From: Mesocentrotus franciscanus
Taxonomy: Eukaryota; Echinodermata; Echinoidea; Camarodonta; Strongylocentrotidae
Direction: 5' to 3'
Assembly (NCBI GenBank): GCA_037976565.1
Contig: CP137667.1
Coordinates: 5,940,900 to 6,004,899, forward strand
DNA length: 64,000 bases
A program made the translations under genes and the position numbers. The stretch's first letter is position 1, and each line of letters starts with the position of its first letter. The notes below the pieces were generated by a model. That model did not search any database. It had not been told where the DNA came from and saw nothing but the letters and a program-made list of their open reading frames with translations. Shown in pieces: positions 31,558 to 42,900 of this stretch.

Positions 31558-33560
31558 CCTTCTTCTTCTTCTTCTTCGTCATAATCTGCCTCCTTCACTC
31601 CTGAAGATTCTTGCAGATGAAAGGGGTGTGTGTGTCACAAAAGACGTGAAGTGCTGAGTGTCTTATTTACATAAGGTGCAAGTAAAAATCTCCTATTCTG
31701 GTTCTGGGTTTAGCCACTGCATTTCGTCAGTAGTTGACGAAATGCTTCTACCGATGAAGCCTTTACTATGGCTATCGGTAGAGAGTTCCATGCACGCATG
31801 GTCCTCAGGAAGAATGACTGTCTGTGTTGTTCAGTTCTGGACCTGGGGAGCTGGTACCCATCAGCATGGACTGTCCTTGATGGTCTTGTCACAGGAGTGA
31901 TGTGGTTTGTTCGGTCAAAATCCACAGTCTCATTGTGGATTTTGTAGAAGAGGGCGAGTCTGGAGTGCTCTCTACGGGTCTGCAGAGAAGACCATCCCAG
32001 TTGACTTATCATTTCTCCAACGCTTGATGTGTTATGGTAGCGATGAATGACAAATCTGGCGGCGCGTCTTTGGACCATTTCCAACTGGTCAATGGATCTT
32101 TGGGCAGAAGGGTCCCATACTGCACTTCCGTACTCCATTAATGGACGAACGAGGGCCTTGTACGCCAGGGTCTTTATTGCAGGAGAGTTAATCTTCAGAT
32201 TTCTCTTGAGGAAAGCAAGGGTGTTGTTAGCTTTCTGGCAGGTGCCGGCGATGTGCTGATTCCACTTCAGGTCCCGTGTGATGGTGATGCCCAGGTACTT
32301 GGTGGGTGTCACAGAGTCCAGAGCAACACCATTCAGCTAGTACTGGTGGTTAATGCGAGTTCTTTTTCTAGTGACAGTGATGACCTGGCATTTTGGGGCG
32401 TTTAGTTCCATCTTCCAGTCTGAAGCCCAGTTGCCTAGTGCATTTAGGTCTTCTTGAAGGTCATTTGCATCTTGTTGTGTCTGGATGGTCAGATACATGA
32501 AAGCATCATCAGCAAAGAGCCTAACAGTCGATGACATCTTGTCTGGCAAGTCATTGATGTAGAAGAGGAAGAGGCATGGGCCGAGGACTGAGCCTTGTGG
32601 GACTCCTGAATCCACTTCCACCTTTGCGGACTGAGACCCATCAAGACCAACTCTCTGCTTTCTATTGCTGAGGAAGTTGGCCATCCATCTGTTGTTCTGT
32701 CCTCGTATTCGATAGTGGTGTAGTTTCTGCAGAAGCCTCTGGTGTCCAACTTTATCAAAGGCTTTGCTGAAGTCTGTGATGAGGACATCAGTCTGCCTGT
32801 TCTCTTCCGTGTTGTTTGTGAGGTCGCTGATGAAGCCAAGTAGCTGGAGCTCACATGATCTTTTCTGCCTGAATCCATGTTGGAGAGAGTAAAGGATGTC
32901 ATTGTCATTCCCATGAGACATGATGTTGCTTACAATGATGTGTTCCATCAACTTGTATGTTATACACGTGAGGGATATGGGGCGATAGTTTCCTGGATCC
33001 GTCTTGTCGCCTTTCTTGTAGATGGGCACAACGTTTGCACGTCTCCAATCGTCAGGCACCTCGCCAGTATCATATGCTCGTCTGAAAAACATGCATAGGA
33101 TGGGAGCGATGGTGTTTGCCAGCGTCTTCATGACTCGTGGTGTAATGCCATCCGGGCCTGGAGCCTTGTGTGCTTTCAAATTCTTTAGCGTCTTATCAAC
33201 CCCTGCTATGGTTATTTCGATGCCAGGCATGTCTTCATAGGAAGAAGAATCTGGCAACAAATTGTGAGGAATGGGTGTTTCCTTGACGAAGACTTTCTTG
33301 AAGAAACCATTCAATATATTAGCCTTTGCAGCAGGGTCTGAGATGGGTTTTCCTTCAGCTTCTAGCACGGGAATATGACTGCTGTCAGATCTGTAGTACT
33401 TGACAAATCGCCAGAATCTCTTCATTCCTTTAAATTTATTGTTTTCATCATCATCGTCATGTGTGAAGATGGATTCCACATAGTTCCAGTATGCCCTTCT
33501 TGCCTCACTCTAAATTTGGCGTTTCAGAGCGGAAATCAAATGTATGAGTATGGAAAATCC
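31558..33560 (-). mobile_element. Minus-strand jockey/Rex1/CR1-superfamily non-LTR retrotransposon, 5'-truncated
   Basis: A reverse-transcriptase ORF on the minus strand is followed by a short 3' UTR and a (GAA)n tail at about 31559-31577. The endonuclease half is missing; similarity starts near 33560 (IHLISALKRQI, stop, SEARRAYWNYVES). It is embedded in unremarkable sequence, and no target duplication was identified. Confidence 0.8.
31710..33479 (-). pseudogene. Reverse transcriptase ORF with one in-frame stop
   Basis: The first part (33479-32337) shows KAHKAPGPDGITPRV, VVPIYKKGDKTDPGNYRPIS, TDFSKAFDKVGHQRLL, SGVPQGSVLGPCLFLFYIND and RLFADDAFMYL, so all main RT motifs and the catalytic Asp pair are intact. 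A TAG at 32339-32337 interrupts it. The same frame continues at once with LNGVALDSVTPTKYLGI and runs to 31710 with YKALVRPLMEYGSAVW, LEMVQRRAARFV and RTMRAWNSLP. A second in-frame stop lies upstream at 33512-33510. The family is the FADD-type jockey/Rex1-like group; exact clade assignment needs a tree. Apart from the stops it looks young. Confidence 0.85.
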
Positions 33561-33589
33561 ACTACTGGATACAATTCTTGAATATTGAA

Positions 33590-34020
33590 CCTCCCCTCGA
33601 AATGTCCCCCTCACAGAGACGGGCGCACCAGGGGTGCCCCTTTCTACTTCCAATATTCGCCCGATCCACATTAATATAAGTGCCCCCTTCACCTATATTA
33701 ATTGCCCATAATAAAATGTGCTAGGTGTCCCTAATAAATGTGATAGGTGTTCCTTTTTCTTTAACAAATGCCCCTTTACCTTTTTAATGAGTGCCCCTTT
33801 TCCATTATTTTAAGTGCCCTTTTTTTCATCTTTGGTGAGTAGGCCTACAGATTTTAAGGTGCCGGAAATGCCTAATTTTCACATCTGATAATTGCCCTTT
33901 TTTAATTTGACACATGCTATTTTTCTTTTGTAATAACTGTCCTTGTCCCTTCTGATAAATGCCCCCTTTTTTCACCTTAACATGTGCCCCTAATTTAAGG
34001 CGACTAAGGGCAAACTTTCT
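33590..34020. repeat. Degenerate tandem repeat built on TGCCCCTTTT
   Basis: A variable unit of roughly 25-30 bp with a core like (A/G)TGCCCCTTTT occurs more than ten times (for example around 33677, 33765, 33791, 33815, 33890, 33960, 33987). Copies are poorly conserved, so this is an old or fast-changing minisatellite. Confidence 0.5.
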
Positions 34021-35739
34021 CTTTAACCCTCCCCCCCCCCCTAAAAAAAAATCGCTCGTATAGTTAATATTATTTTGTTTATGTTTTTATTACAAGGGGT
34101 TTCTCGTCTTTTACTATTAAATTATGCTTAAAGGTATAGACCATTGCTGGTCATGCGATTGCATTGTGAAAGAAACGTTGTGGAATCGTTCAGAAAAGGT
34201 TGATCATCTAGCATATAAGTATTGGTGTGTACTGCAAGGTTCTGGAATCATCAAAATGATAAGAAATTTGGCCCAGTCTTGGTAAAGTTACAAGCACTGT
34301 ACACATAAAGATGTATATGGGACTACCCTATATCTATCCGGGCAAAATAGATATACTAATTTACCAAATATATCAATTAGTAGGCGGTTTCCCGGCAAAA
34401 TTTGTATCATCACGTATTACTCAAAACATATTCTTTCACATGATTGGTAATAAGAGCTTCCATTTAATTTATGAGAGAGGGGCGTTTCCAAAACTGAACT
34501 TTACCTTTAAAACCCCCTCATGATTGTTTTTCCCCTCTTTATAAGATTTTTTGCTTTGCAACCTAACAAATTTTTAAAATTTTGCTCGCTCGGTTAGCTC
34601 ACTTGCAAATGAGTATTCAGACCATCACATGCAACTGCACAGTATGATGCTTTTTAAAGCAGTATCTTGGACCTTATAAAGAGAGAAACAAATATTGAAA
34701 TCATCGATGACAATGTAATCGCAATAGAGGGGTAAACCAATGTCCAAAAATGGTATATTTTCGCTTGAAGTTTTCCTTTGTAGGTGCCCCTTTTTTTCTT
34801 CAGAAAGTGTTTTTGGGGTATGTGCCCCACCCCCTTTGTAAGACGCTTCACCGCCCCCGTCCCCTCAATATTATTGATCATGAGGATTTTATTTTGGGTT
34901 TCCTAAACAAAAACGCTATTGCATCTATTTCCAAAAAATCAACTCAAGGGTAATTTCATACCCTATTGTATATCCCGTAGAAATTTTTGTTCGGATTACG
35001 TAATATTTGATTTTGTCATGTTCGCACATTTCAAAAGATGATGCACAAGGATATTGAAATTGCTGATTTTTGCAAAGTAGTTGCGATCGTTTTTAAAATA
35101 GAATTGCTAAATGCCTCCACTTTAAGGCCTATCTGCACTAGTTTGACCAGGAGGGATTAGACCTCCCTGCATGGTCACTGACAGGTGGTTATCTCATCAA
35201 ATCAGCTCTCAATTAACATAAGAAAAGGGGGACCATGGGGACCAACGATCATCGATTAGGCATTGTTTGAGTAGCTATAAGTAGTGCAGTGGGGCTTTAA
35301 TGTCCACCTGTAGTTGTTCCATAACTCCATTTGATTTGTTTTCTTTCATTTTAAATGTTCTCCTACTAATATATCTATCTAAGATGCCCCCCCCCCCTCA
35401 CTTGTAACGAAGAAAAGTCCCCTTAAACCCCATTTTAGCTCATTTTAAATTCCTGTTTACCTCATTTTTAACTTTGTCACCCACCCAGAGTTACAAGAGT
35501 ACTCACAGACTGAAATTCAATCTCATTATGTAGCTTTATATTTACTAGGTGAAAACGTCAAAGCGTTTATATTCTTATATTTTGATTTATCCCCTGATTA
35601 TGATGGTTAATATTATCCTCCGTCTTCTTATTTATAAAAACTGCAGTATAAATGAAAATCCTCTTGACTTTCTTTTCCCCTTAAAAGTATAATGCTTATG
35701 TGATGTAAATAATCATTATTATAATTATTCCTTTAGGCA
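34021..35739. other. No gene recognised; weak array-like similarity at the right end
   Basis: AT-rich DNA with C-rich patches. At about 35385-35480 the reverse complement (GAGCTAAAATGGGGTTTAAG) vaguely resembles the G-rich half of the array unit, as does 35960-36015. These may be remote minus-orientation copies. No coding content seen. Confidence 0.3.
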
Positions 35740-35916
35740 CTATATTGGTTCAATTTTTGTATCTCTTTGCGTGCACCAGCCAACACAGATAACCGTCTCG
35801 ACAGAATTCACGAAGTCTTTTAGGTCATCCTCAGGCGTTTGCTGGTTTACTCTTTTCTTCTCTTTTATATTGTACTTCGATTCTCCGTTGTCATCCATGT
35901 CTGTTTGATTTTTTGC
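35740..35916 (-). CDS. Candidate terminal coding exon, minus strand
   Basis: On the minus strand a good acceptor (TTAATTATCTTATTCCCAG, AG at 35918-35917) is followed by 58 open codons and a TAG at 35742-35740. The sequence, AKNQTDMDDNGESK to WCTQRDTKIEPI, is strongly charged and could be a cytoplasmic tail or an independent C-terminus; an internal ATG gives 52 residues. The family is not recognised. Its upstream exons would have to lie at higher coordinates on the minus strand, where none was identified, so it may be an orphan or pseudo-exon. Confidence 0.35.
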   Translation of the reverse strand, partial: AKNQTDMDDNGESKYNIKEKKRVNQQTPEDDLKDFVNSVETVICVGWCTQRDTKIEPI

Positions 35917-36660
35917 CTGGGAATAAGATAATTAACAAATAGGTCTAAATAAACAAATAATTAAAAAAATACTCCCTTTCAACTTATTTTTAGCTCCCTT
36001 TCAGGCCACGCTCTTGAAATGCAAAAAGCCTCAGCTAGGCCCGTAGCTAAAGAGGGGCTGGCGCGGTGCATCTGCCACCCACCCCCGCTTGAGACAAGAC
36101 GTATTAACAAAAAATATAGTGAATTGATGGGCCAAGTCAAGCTACATAAGAAATACCCAGAATGTCCGACAAGGACATTCCGTGCGTACCGATCGTCAGC
36201 TCTCTAATTCCCGGACGAACGGTGCGGGTTACATTCTACGCGGTCACACCGGCGACCGAGTTGACCACGTGCTCTTTGGAGTACAAAAACGACCATAAAA
36301 ATCGCCAAATTTGTATAAACACGATACTAAAATAAAAACTCAATAATCATACTTTACACTAAAATACTACCACCGCATAACCACTCACCATTCACATGTG
36401 TACCTGTATAATGGTCAATGTTTGCCTTTTGATTTATCTTCCACCTTCTTACATGACCTCAATCTGCACGTACGTACGCGCGCAGTACGTCAAGAACATA
36501 AATATTCATGAATTGACACGACGTCATTAATATGCATTTTTATGACCTCCTTGTAGATGTGCCCATATAGTAGCTACCATATTGTGTATCCACTGAACGC
36601 GCGCTACTAACGGCGATATCACTGTGTATAGGGTACGTGATAGTAGGCACGGCTCGCGTA
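35917..36660. other. Intergenic; upstream region of the IgSF gene
   Basis: Contains an array-like piece at 35960-36015 (minus orientation) and a CpG-rich segment around 36170-36260 with GCGGTCACACCGGCG, similar to an inverted CCGGTGTGACCGCG at about 5964. Sequence at 36470-36640 is rich in ACGT/CGCG motifs. No gene is seen. Confidence 0.3.
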
Positions 36661-36674
36661 CCATGAAAGGTTTT

Positions 36675-36684
36675 TATATATAAT
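36675..36684 (+). promoter_or_regulatory. Possible TATA box of the IgSF gene
   Basis: TATATATAAT lies about 200 bp before the putative start codon at 36877, a plausible core-promoter position giving a 5' UTR of about 170 nt. This rests on position and consensus only. Confidence 0.35.
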
Positions 36685-36876
36685 CGAGAGACACTCCGCT
36701 ATTCGACGTTATACTTGTACATGTACGTACAGTATGTAATAGCGGAACTAACACATATTGTATCCTCTTAAAACAGGAAGCGCTAACTGAAGAAATCACC
36801 GTATATCAGGCTAGATTGGTGAAGATTGCAGTTATTGGATAATCGGAGATGTTCAATTATTACAATTACAATCACA

Positions 36877-36925
36877 ATGTTTGTCTGGATGATCTTTGTG
36901 CTCGTGGATTTTTTGGTTGTAGCCG
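36877..36925 (+). CDS. IgSF gene exon 1: start codon and signal peptide
   Basis: ATG followed by MFVWMIFVLVDFLVVA, a strongly hydrophobic signal-like segment. The exon ends in G before GTGAGT (phase 1), matching exon 2. The 15.7-kb distance to exon 2 is a caveat. Confidence 0.6.
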
Positions 36926-39900
36926 GTGAGTTTTAACAAAATATGGCTCTTTTAGTCTTGATATGGCTCTCATTACAATACAACATTACAAAATACAACT
37001 TATACAAGGTGGTTGAGAGTTTAAAATGAAGGTGTGCATTGCCGTCTGGTCAACAACCAGTTAGTCCTCCAATTTGTCTATATAGAGATCTACAATCCTA
37101 CAATTATATCATTAATGGAAAGTATAAGTAGAAGGCAGCTTTTGGAGACTACCCCTAGCTCCCCGTGCCTAAAGATCATACAGTATTATGAGGGGAAACC
37201 TTGCAACAGACTGATGGATATAACTCGTCTTTATCTTTGAAATCCTGTAGAAAATTTGAAAATGGAGCCAGAAAAACTATAAAAAACAAATTAATTGTTG
37301 AATTAAAGGTAATGCAATGAAGGGAGTGTTTTTCATTTCCCCCTACGTCCCTTAAGTTATGATATGGGTTTTCTTTTTCAACCTCGCTTTATTTGTGCAA
37401 GGAAACCACATTATTGTAGGGTATGTATGAAAATAGAATGAACTTGTTGTGGTAGACACAAAATGGATCTTCAAATATATTTGTTTCTCTTATTAGACTC
37501 ATGTGATTATCATATATATGGGGTTTCTTAAGGCTCTGAGATGTTACGTTATGGTCAACATTGGCTCATTAATGGTGGGTTCCCACTGCCGATCAAACCA
37601 ACCCGACCAAGCCCGATCAAGCTATTTTGGCCTGGTCGGGCTCGGTCGGCAAGGGTGATCGGGGTCGGTCTACCTTGATCGGGGTCGGTCTACCTTGATC
37701 GGTATCGATCTGGCTTCCTACACGACAATTTTTGGCATGTCAAAAAATATCGTGTAGGGGTCGAGAAGGCAAGCGATCGTACAGTGATCGTGTATTGGTC
37801 GAGTAGAAGTCGAGCTGATCGGGAATCGATCGTATAGAGGTCTAGTTTGGTCGCGGTGGATTTTTTCCGCCGAGTACTACCCGATCATCTCGATTTATAC
37901 ACAACTTCTACACGATTGATTCCCGATCAACTCGATCAACAACTCAACCGCTTGACGATCGGTACATGTCTGCCCTAAACAGTCACTCGACCGAACTCGC
38001 TCACTTCTCGACTGCTTCTCGATGACATCCCGAGCACTTCTCGACCACTTCTCGACCGCACTCGATCTTTCCGATCGCAACTCAACTCAATAGGAATAAT
38101 ACAGAAGGAAATCCAGTAGCACTTGGGGTGACTTCAATGCTATTAGAGACACGAATCTAGATTATTTTGGACAAGTATCAAAGAAGCAAACAAAATTTAG
38201 TAAAAAATTGAAGAGTTCATGGATAGTTATAGATTACGTGATGTATGGAGAAGTAAAAATAAAGATAAAAAGCAATACACGTATAAACAACGAAATCCTT
38301 TTATGCAAAGTCGCTTAGATTATTGGATCATATCAGAGAATTTAGAGCAAATAACATCCAAATATGACATTGTTCCCTTTATAGCCCCTGACCATTCAGC
38401 AGTTAATCTGGTAATCCATAATAGGTCATCGACAAAAAATAAAAATAAAAGATCTTATTGGAAGTTTAATGATAGTCTATTAAGTGACAAGGAATACGTT
38501 AAGAAGATTAGAGAAGAAATAAAGACTTTAAAAGAGAAACTGTCTGTTGAAATTAAAGATAAGAGAGTACTATGGGATTTCATGAAAATGGAAATACGGA
38601 AGTTTACAATTAAACTATCAAGAAAAAGGGCGGAGGAAAGGAAAGAAAGAAAAAAATCGGAAAATTGGTAAAAGAGATTAAAGACTTAGAAGAGGATTTA
38701 TTGTCGATTGGCAATGGACATCACAAAGATATTTCTGAAAATGTGAAAACTAAGAAACAACAACTAAGTTTACTCCACGATTACATCAATGAAGGTTTAA
38801 AAGTACGGTCAAGATCCTCATGGTATGAATGTGGAGAAAAGAATACAGGATTCTTCAAACAGTTAATGGAATCAAATAGAAAAAAGTATAATAAAGAAAT
38901 TAAATGGAAATGGAAATACCACTTCTAACGAAAAAAAATTAATTGAAGGAATAAAATCATTTTATGGGCAGCTATATAGCAAATAAATTCTATACAAGAT
39001 GACACTTTGGACTTCTTTCCTAATAACCTGCCAAAATGGAATAATATATCACGAGATTCATGTGAGGAAACAATCGTAGAAAGGGAATGCATAGAAATAC
39101 TAAAAGATATGGAACTTAACAAATCTCCAGGAAATGATGGTTTAAGTGCAGAATTTTATCAGAAATTTTGGCCAGTAATTGGAGATCTAGTTCTTGCATC
39201 TTTTAATGAAGCTCTTCAACAAGGGGAATTATCAGGCTCTCAAAGGCAAGCAGTTATTATCTTGATACATAAAGATGGCAAAGATCCGGAGCTTATTAAG
39301 AATTACAGACCGATTTCGTTGCTAAACGTAGATTATAAAATCCTATCTAAGATACTTTTAAAGAGAATACAAGAAGTTTTACCTGAAATTGTTAGTTTTG
39401 ATCAGTTGGGATATGTTAAGGATAGGAACATTGGAGAAGCAATACGAATAATAGACGACATGATCTTTCATACTTCTTTTTTTCAGAGAACACGCTTTTT
39501 GGTGGCCATTGATTTTGAAAAAGCATTTGATTCTGTTTCACATTTATTTTTATATAAGGTTTTACAATCATTTAATTTTGGACCAGGGTTTTGTAAATGG
39601 GTTAATAATTTTTATGCTAAAGCAGAAAGTTGTGTTATAAATGGATATACATCAACAGGTTATTTCAAGGTTGAAAGAGGAGTAAGGCAGGAGATCCTCT
39701 CTCTCTCTCTGTACGCAGACGATATAACGCTTTTCATTAAAGATTCGAATTCATTTAAGGAAATTAAACATATTTTTGAATGTTTTTATAAAATATCAGG
39801 CTTAAAGTTAAACAAGGACAAGACATTCATTTTGCCCTTAGGTCCACAATTATCCACTCATACATTTCCGTTTGGGAAGCAAGTAGACATTGTTAAAATA

Positions 39901-42900
39901 CTAGGAATTTATTTTTCAATACACGAAGATATCAAAGAACAAATGAATTATAAAGAAATATTGAGCAAGATTTAAAAAGTTTTACGCGGTGGAAGCAGCG
40001 TGATTTAACATTAATGGGGACAATTCAATTAATGAAAGTATATGGCTATTCTAAATTTATACATTTATCAACATTGATACCGGTTCCAGAATGGGTGTAT
40101 AGCGAAATTGAAGAAATATGTTTTGATTTTTTTTGTGAAGAAGTAAAGGCAAAATTAATAAAAGCATCATGTTTTTAGACTATCCGCAGGGTGGGCTCAA
40201 AATGATGAATTTCCGACTGTTTGTAAAGGCACAGAGAATAATGTGGATAAAAAGGCTTGTAACAGGAACTCAAGCTATCAAATGGAAACATTACTTTAAA
40301 TATTTAAGTAGACCAATGGGCGGGAATTTAATATTTTATTGCAACTATTGGAGAGATACAGTGAAACTCATGTTACCTTCTTTTTATCAGAATCTTCTGA
40401 AAGCATGGATAGATATGAAAGAATATGTTAAAACAGAAGAGAGATACAGAGGCAATGAAATATTGTATAATAATAATTTTATTCAACTAGAAGGTCAAAC
40501 TTTATTTGAGGAAAATTTATTTTTTAATGAAATATATCGACTTCATCACATATGCGATGAACAAGGGTTATTAACAAAAGATACATATTTTATTACCATT
40601 GGTTTAAGTAAGGAAGAAATTACAAAAGTTAACAAAATCTATTCAATAATTCCTCACGAATGGAAACAGAATGTTCAGCCTGCAAAAAGTCCATCCACTG
40701 TGGCCTTAGTTTAGAATTAATATTTGCAAAGAAGGTTTTTAAATTTGAAGAAATAACTGCAGAGATGGTGTATAAAAGTCAAATCAAGAAGAATGCAGAA
40801 ATCAGCTCAGCATTTCATAACTTAATGGAACTTTATAATATTACAACTAAAGAAGTGGATTTTTTTGTTCAACCAAAGTTGTGCACATTAAACAGTAAAC
40901 TGAGAGAATTTCAGTTTAAACTTTTGCATAGAATAGTTTATACAAACCATCATTTGCATAGATATAAATCTCGTACAAACGGTTTGTGTTCGTATTGCAA
41001 TATATTGGAGGAAACCTATCAACATGTATTATTTTAATGTAATATAATAAAAAGATTCTGGGGAAAATGTGCTGATAAACTCAATTTACCAATTTAAGGA
41101 AACTGTCGTGGAAAGAAATTCATATTGGAATAGATGGGAGTAATATGAAATCGGAGCAATTACTAAACCACATTCTGATTTTGATTAAATTGATGATTTT
41201 TAATAGCAGAGAGAAGGGAAGCCTCCAAATGTAGATGAAGTAAAAGATAAAATTTTCGAAAATAGGAAAGAGGAAAAAAACTTGCAATGGAAAGGGATAC
41301 TCTTTCAATTCACTTAAAAAAATGAGAGACCTTGGAAAGTTTTGTGTAATATTAATTAACTTTTAAAAAAGCAACTTCCCAACCCTCTATCCCAGCAGTA
41401 TTTCTTTGCTTTAAGTTTATATATTTTTTTTTTTTGGGGGGGGGGTTGTTTTTGGTTGTTTTTGGTTGTTTTTATCTTTATCTCTCTCTTTGGGGGAGTT
41501 TGTCTCTTTTGAGAGTTAGTACTTTTTAAACAATATTTTGACAGACTGTAATATTTCATGTACAAGCATTTTTTATATTTTTTTAATTCAACAGATATTC
41601 GTTTTTTTCTTCAAAGAAGCACAAAATGAACATGAAATGACCACGGAGATGTGACTAAGTATTTTATCATTATTATTATTACTATTATTGTTTTAAACGA
41701 ATAAGGAAATGTATGAAAGAGTTGTTTTGTTTAGCAATTGATATTCAGAATAATACTTTTGAATTGTATTTTGATTATTCTGAGTTGTATTTTGATTGTT
41801 CTGAGTATGATGTAAATTTCATGATTTCGGTTATATGTATTGCCTCTGGTATTGAATAAATAAAACACCTTATAAATATTTTTTAAAAACAAGAACACAA
41901 TTACGTGCTGATCTAATCACATTTTCTTCGTACCGGTATATTGATACTAATTAAGTTAATCGCTTCTAGAATTGGTAGTAACATGTGACTGCGACACGTG
42001 CAGCTCTTGACAGTCTGTTTGAAAAGGCAAATAAAATTAATGTTTTAAGTATCATGTGCAATACAGTACTTTGGCAAATGGCACTGGGTCTGCAGGGGAA
42101 GTTTAAAGAAATGTGGAATGCATTGACTTCGAAATAAGCCTTTAGCCTTCTTGAGTGTCTGAGATGAACTGAACGCTGATCAAAAATGAGTACTGTACCA
42201 TCAGCTGACGATAATATTTTGTGCAACCACTCAATTCACGAGTCATCTTGGATCCCTGTTCGAACAGGTCGATCTGCTCGGGCCGAGATTGTGTAGAGAT
42301 CGTGTGTACGTCTAGTTGGTCTAGTAGGGATCGCGTTGGGATTGTATGTAGATCGGAATGATCGAGAAGAGATCGAAGTTGTGGTCGACTATACGTCGTG
42401 CAGGAGTCGTGAATGGTCGAATGTGGGTCGTCAATGGTCGAATAGCGGTCGGGAAGAGCTTGTGTTTAGGCATGTGGTCGGGATTGGTCGGGGGAAAATG
42501 GGTGATCGGGCTTGATTGGGCTTGGTCGGGTTGGTTTGATCGGCAGTGGGAACCCACCATAAAAAATCGTACTCCTTTAAACAAAATAATAAGACGCCAT
42601 TATAGGAAGTGATGAAAAAGTTTAAAACTTAAAACTCCTCAGTGGATTATAAAAAACAATTAACTGTGTTTATGTGTTCATCTAATTTTCTACATTTACT
42701 GAATTAACACAGTCAAGTAAGGAAAAACATTTACAGTAAGTCGGCAGGCTTGAAAAAACACGTCTAGTTTATTCCAGAAGTTACAGTCCTCGCGAGCGTG
42801 ACCTCGATTTGACCTCAGAAGTCGCGAAAGAAGACTCGTTTTGAAATGCTTGTAGCTCCGTTATGAAATAAGATTTTCAAATGATTGTTTTTGTTTTGTG

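Larger units (their letters stand above)
38105..41890 (+). mobile_element. L1/Tx1-clade non-LTR retrotransposon, 5'-truncated and decayed
   Basis: Begins inside the endonuclease (GDFNAIRD at about 38127), continues through RT and the C-terminal region, and ends in AT-rich 3' sequence with AATAAATAAAA at about 41858. Frames are broken at about 38212, 38670, 38930, 39710, 39970, 40160 and 40700. It sits inside the TIR transposon. The 3' end is approximate and no target duplication was identified. Confidence 0.8.
37572..42560. mobile_element. DNA transposon with 50-bp terminal inverted repeats, split by an L1/Tx1-like element
   Basis: The left end begins ATGGTGGGTTCCCACTGCCG, and the right end (42511-42560) is its reverse complement with one mismatch over 50 bp. 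The subterminal arms (37620-38095 and about 42250-42510) are packed with GATCG/TCGA motifs and fold back on themselves (for example CTACACGA ... TCGTGTAG at 37718-37758). No transposase is seen, so it is non-autonomous. Target duplication is unresolved: flanks read CATTA and AAAAAA. The interior is displaced by the Tx1-like element. Confidence 0.75.

Noticed and set aside
34550..34620. tRNA-like stretch with GGTTAGCTCA
   Set aside because: It resembles a D-arm/A-box only superficially; no cloverleaf, B box or acceptor pairing is seen.
41966..42226. Open frame of 86 codons on the minus strand inside the TIR transposon
   Set aside because: Considered as a transposase remnant, but no transposase motif is visible.
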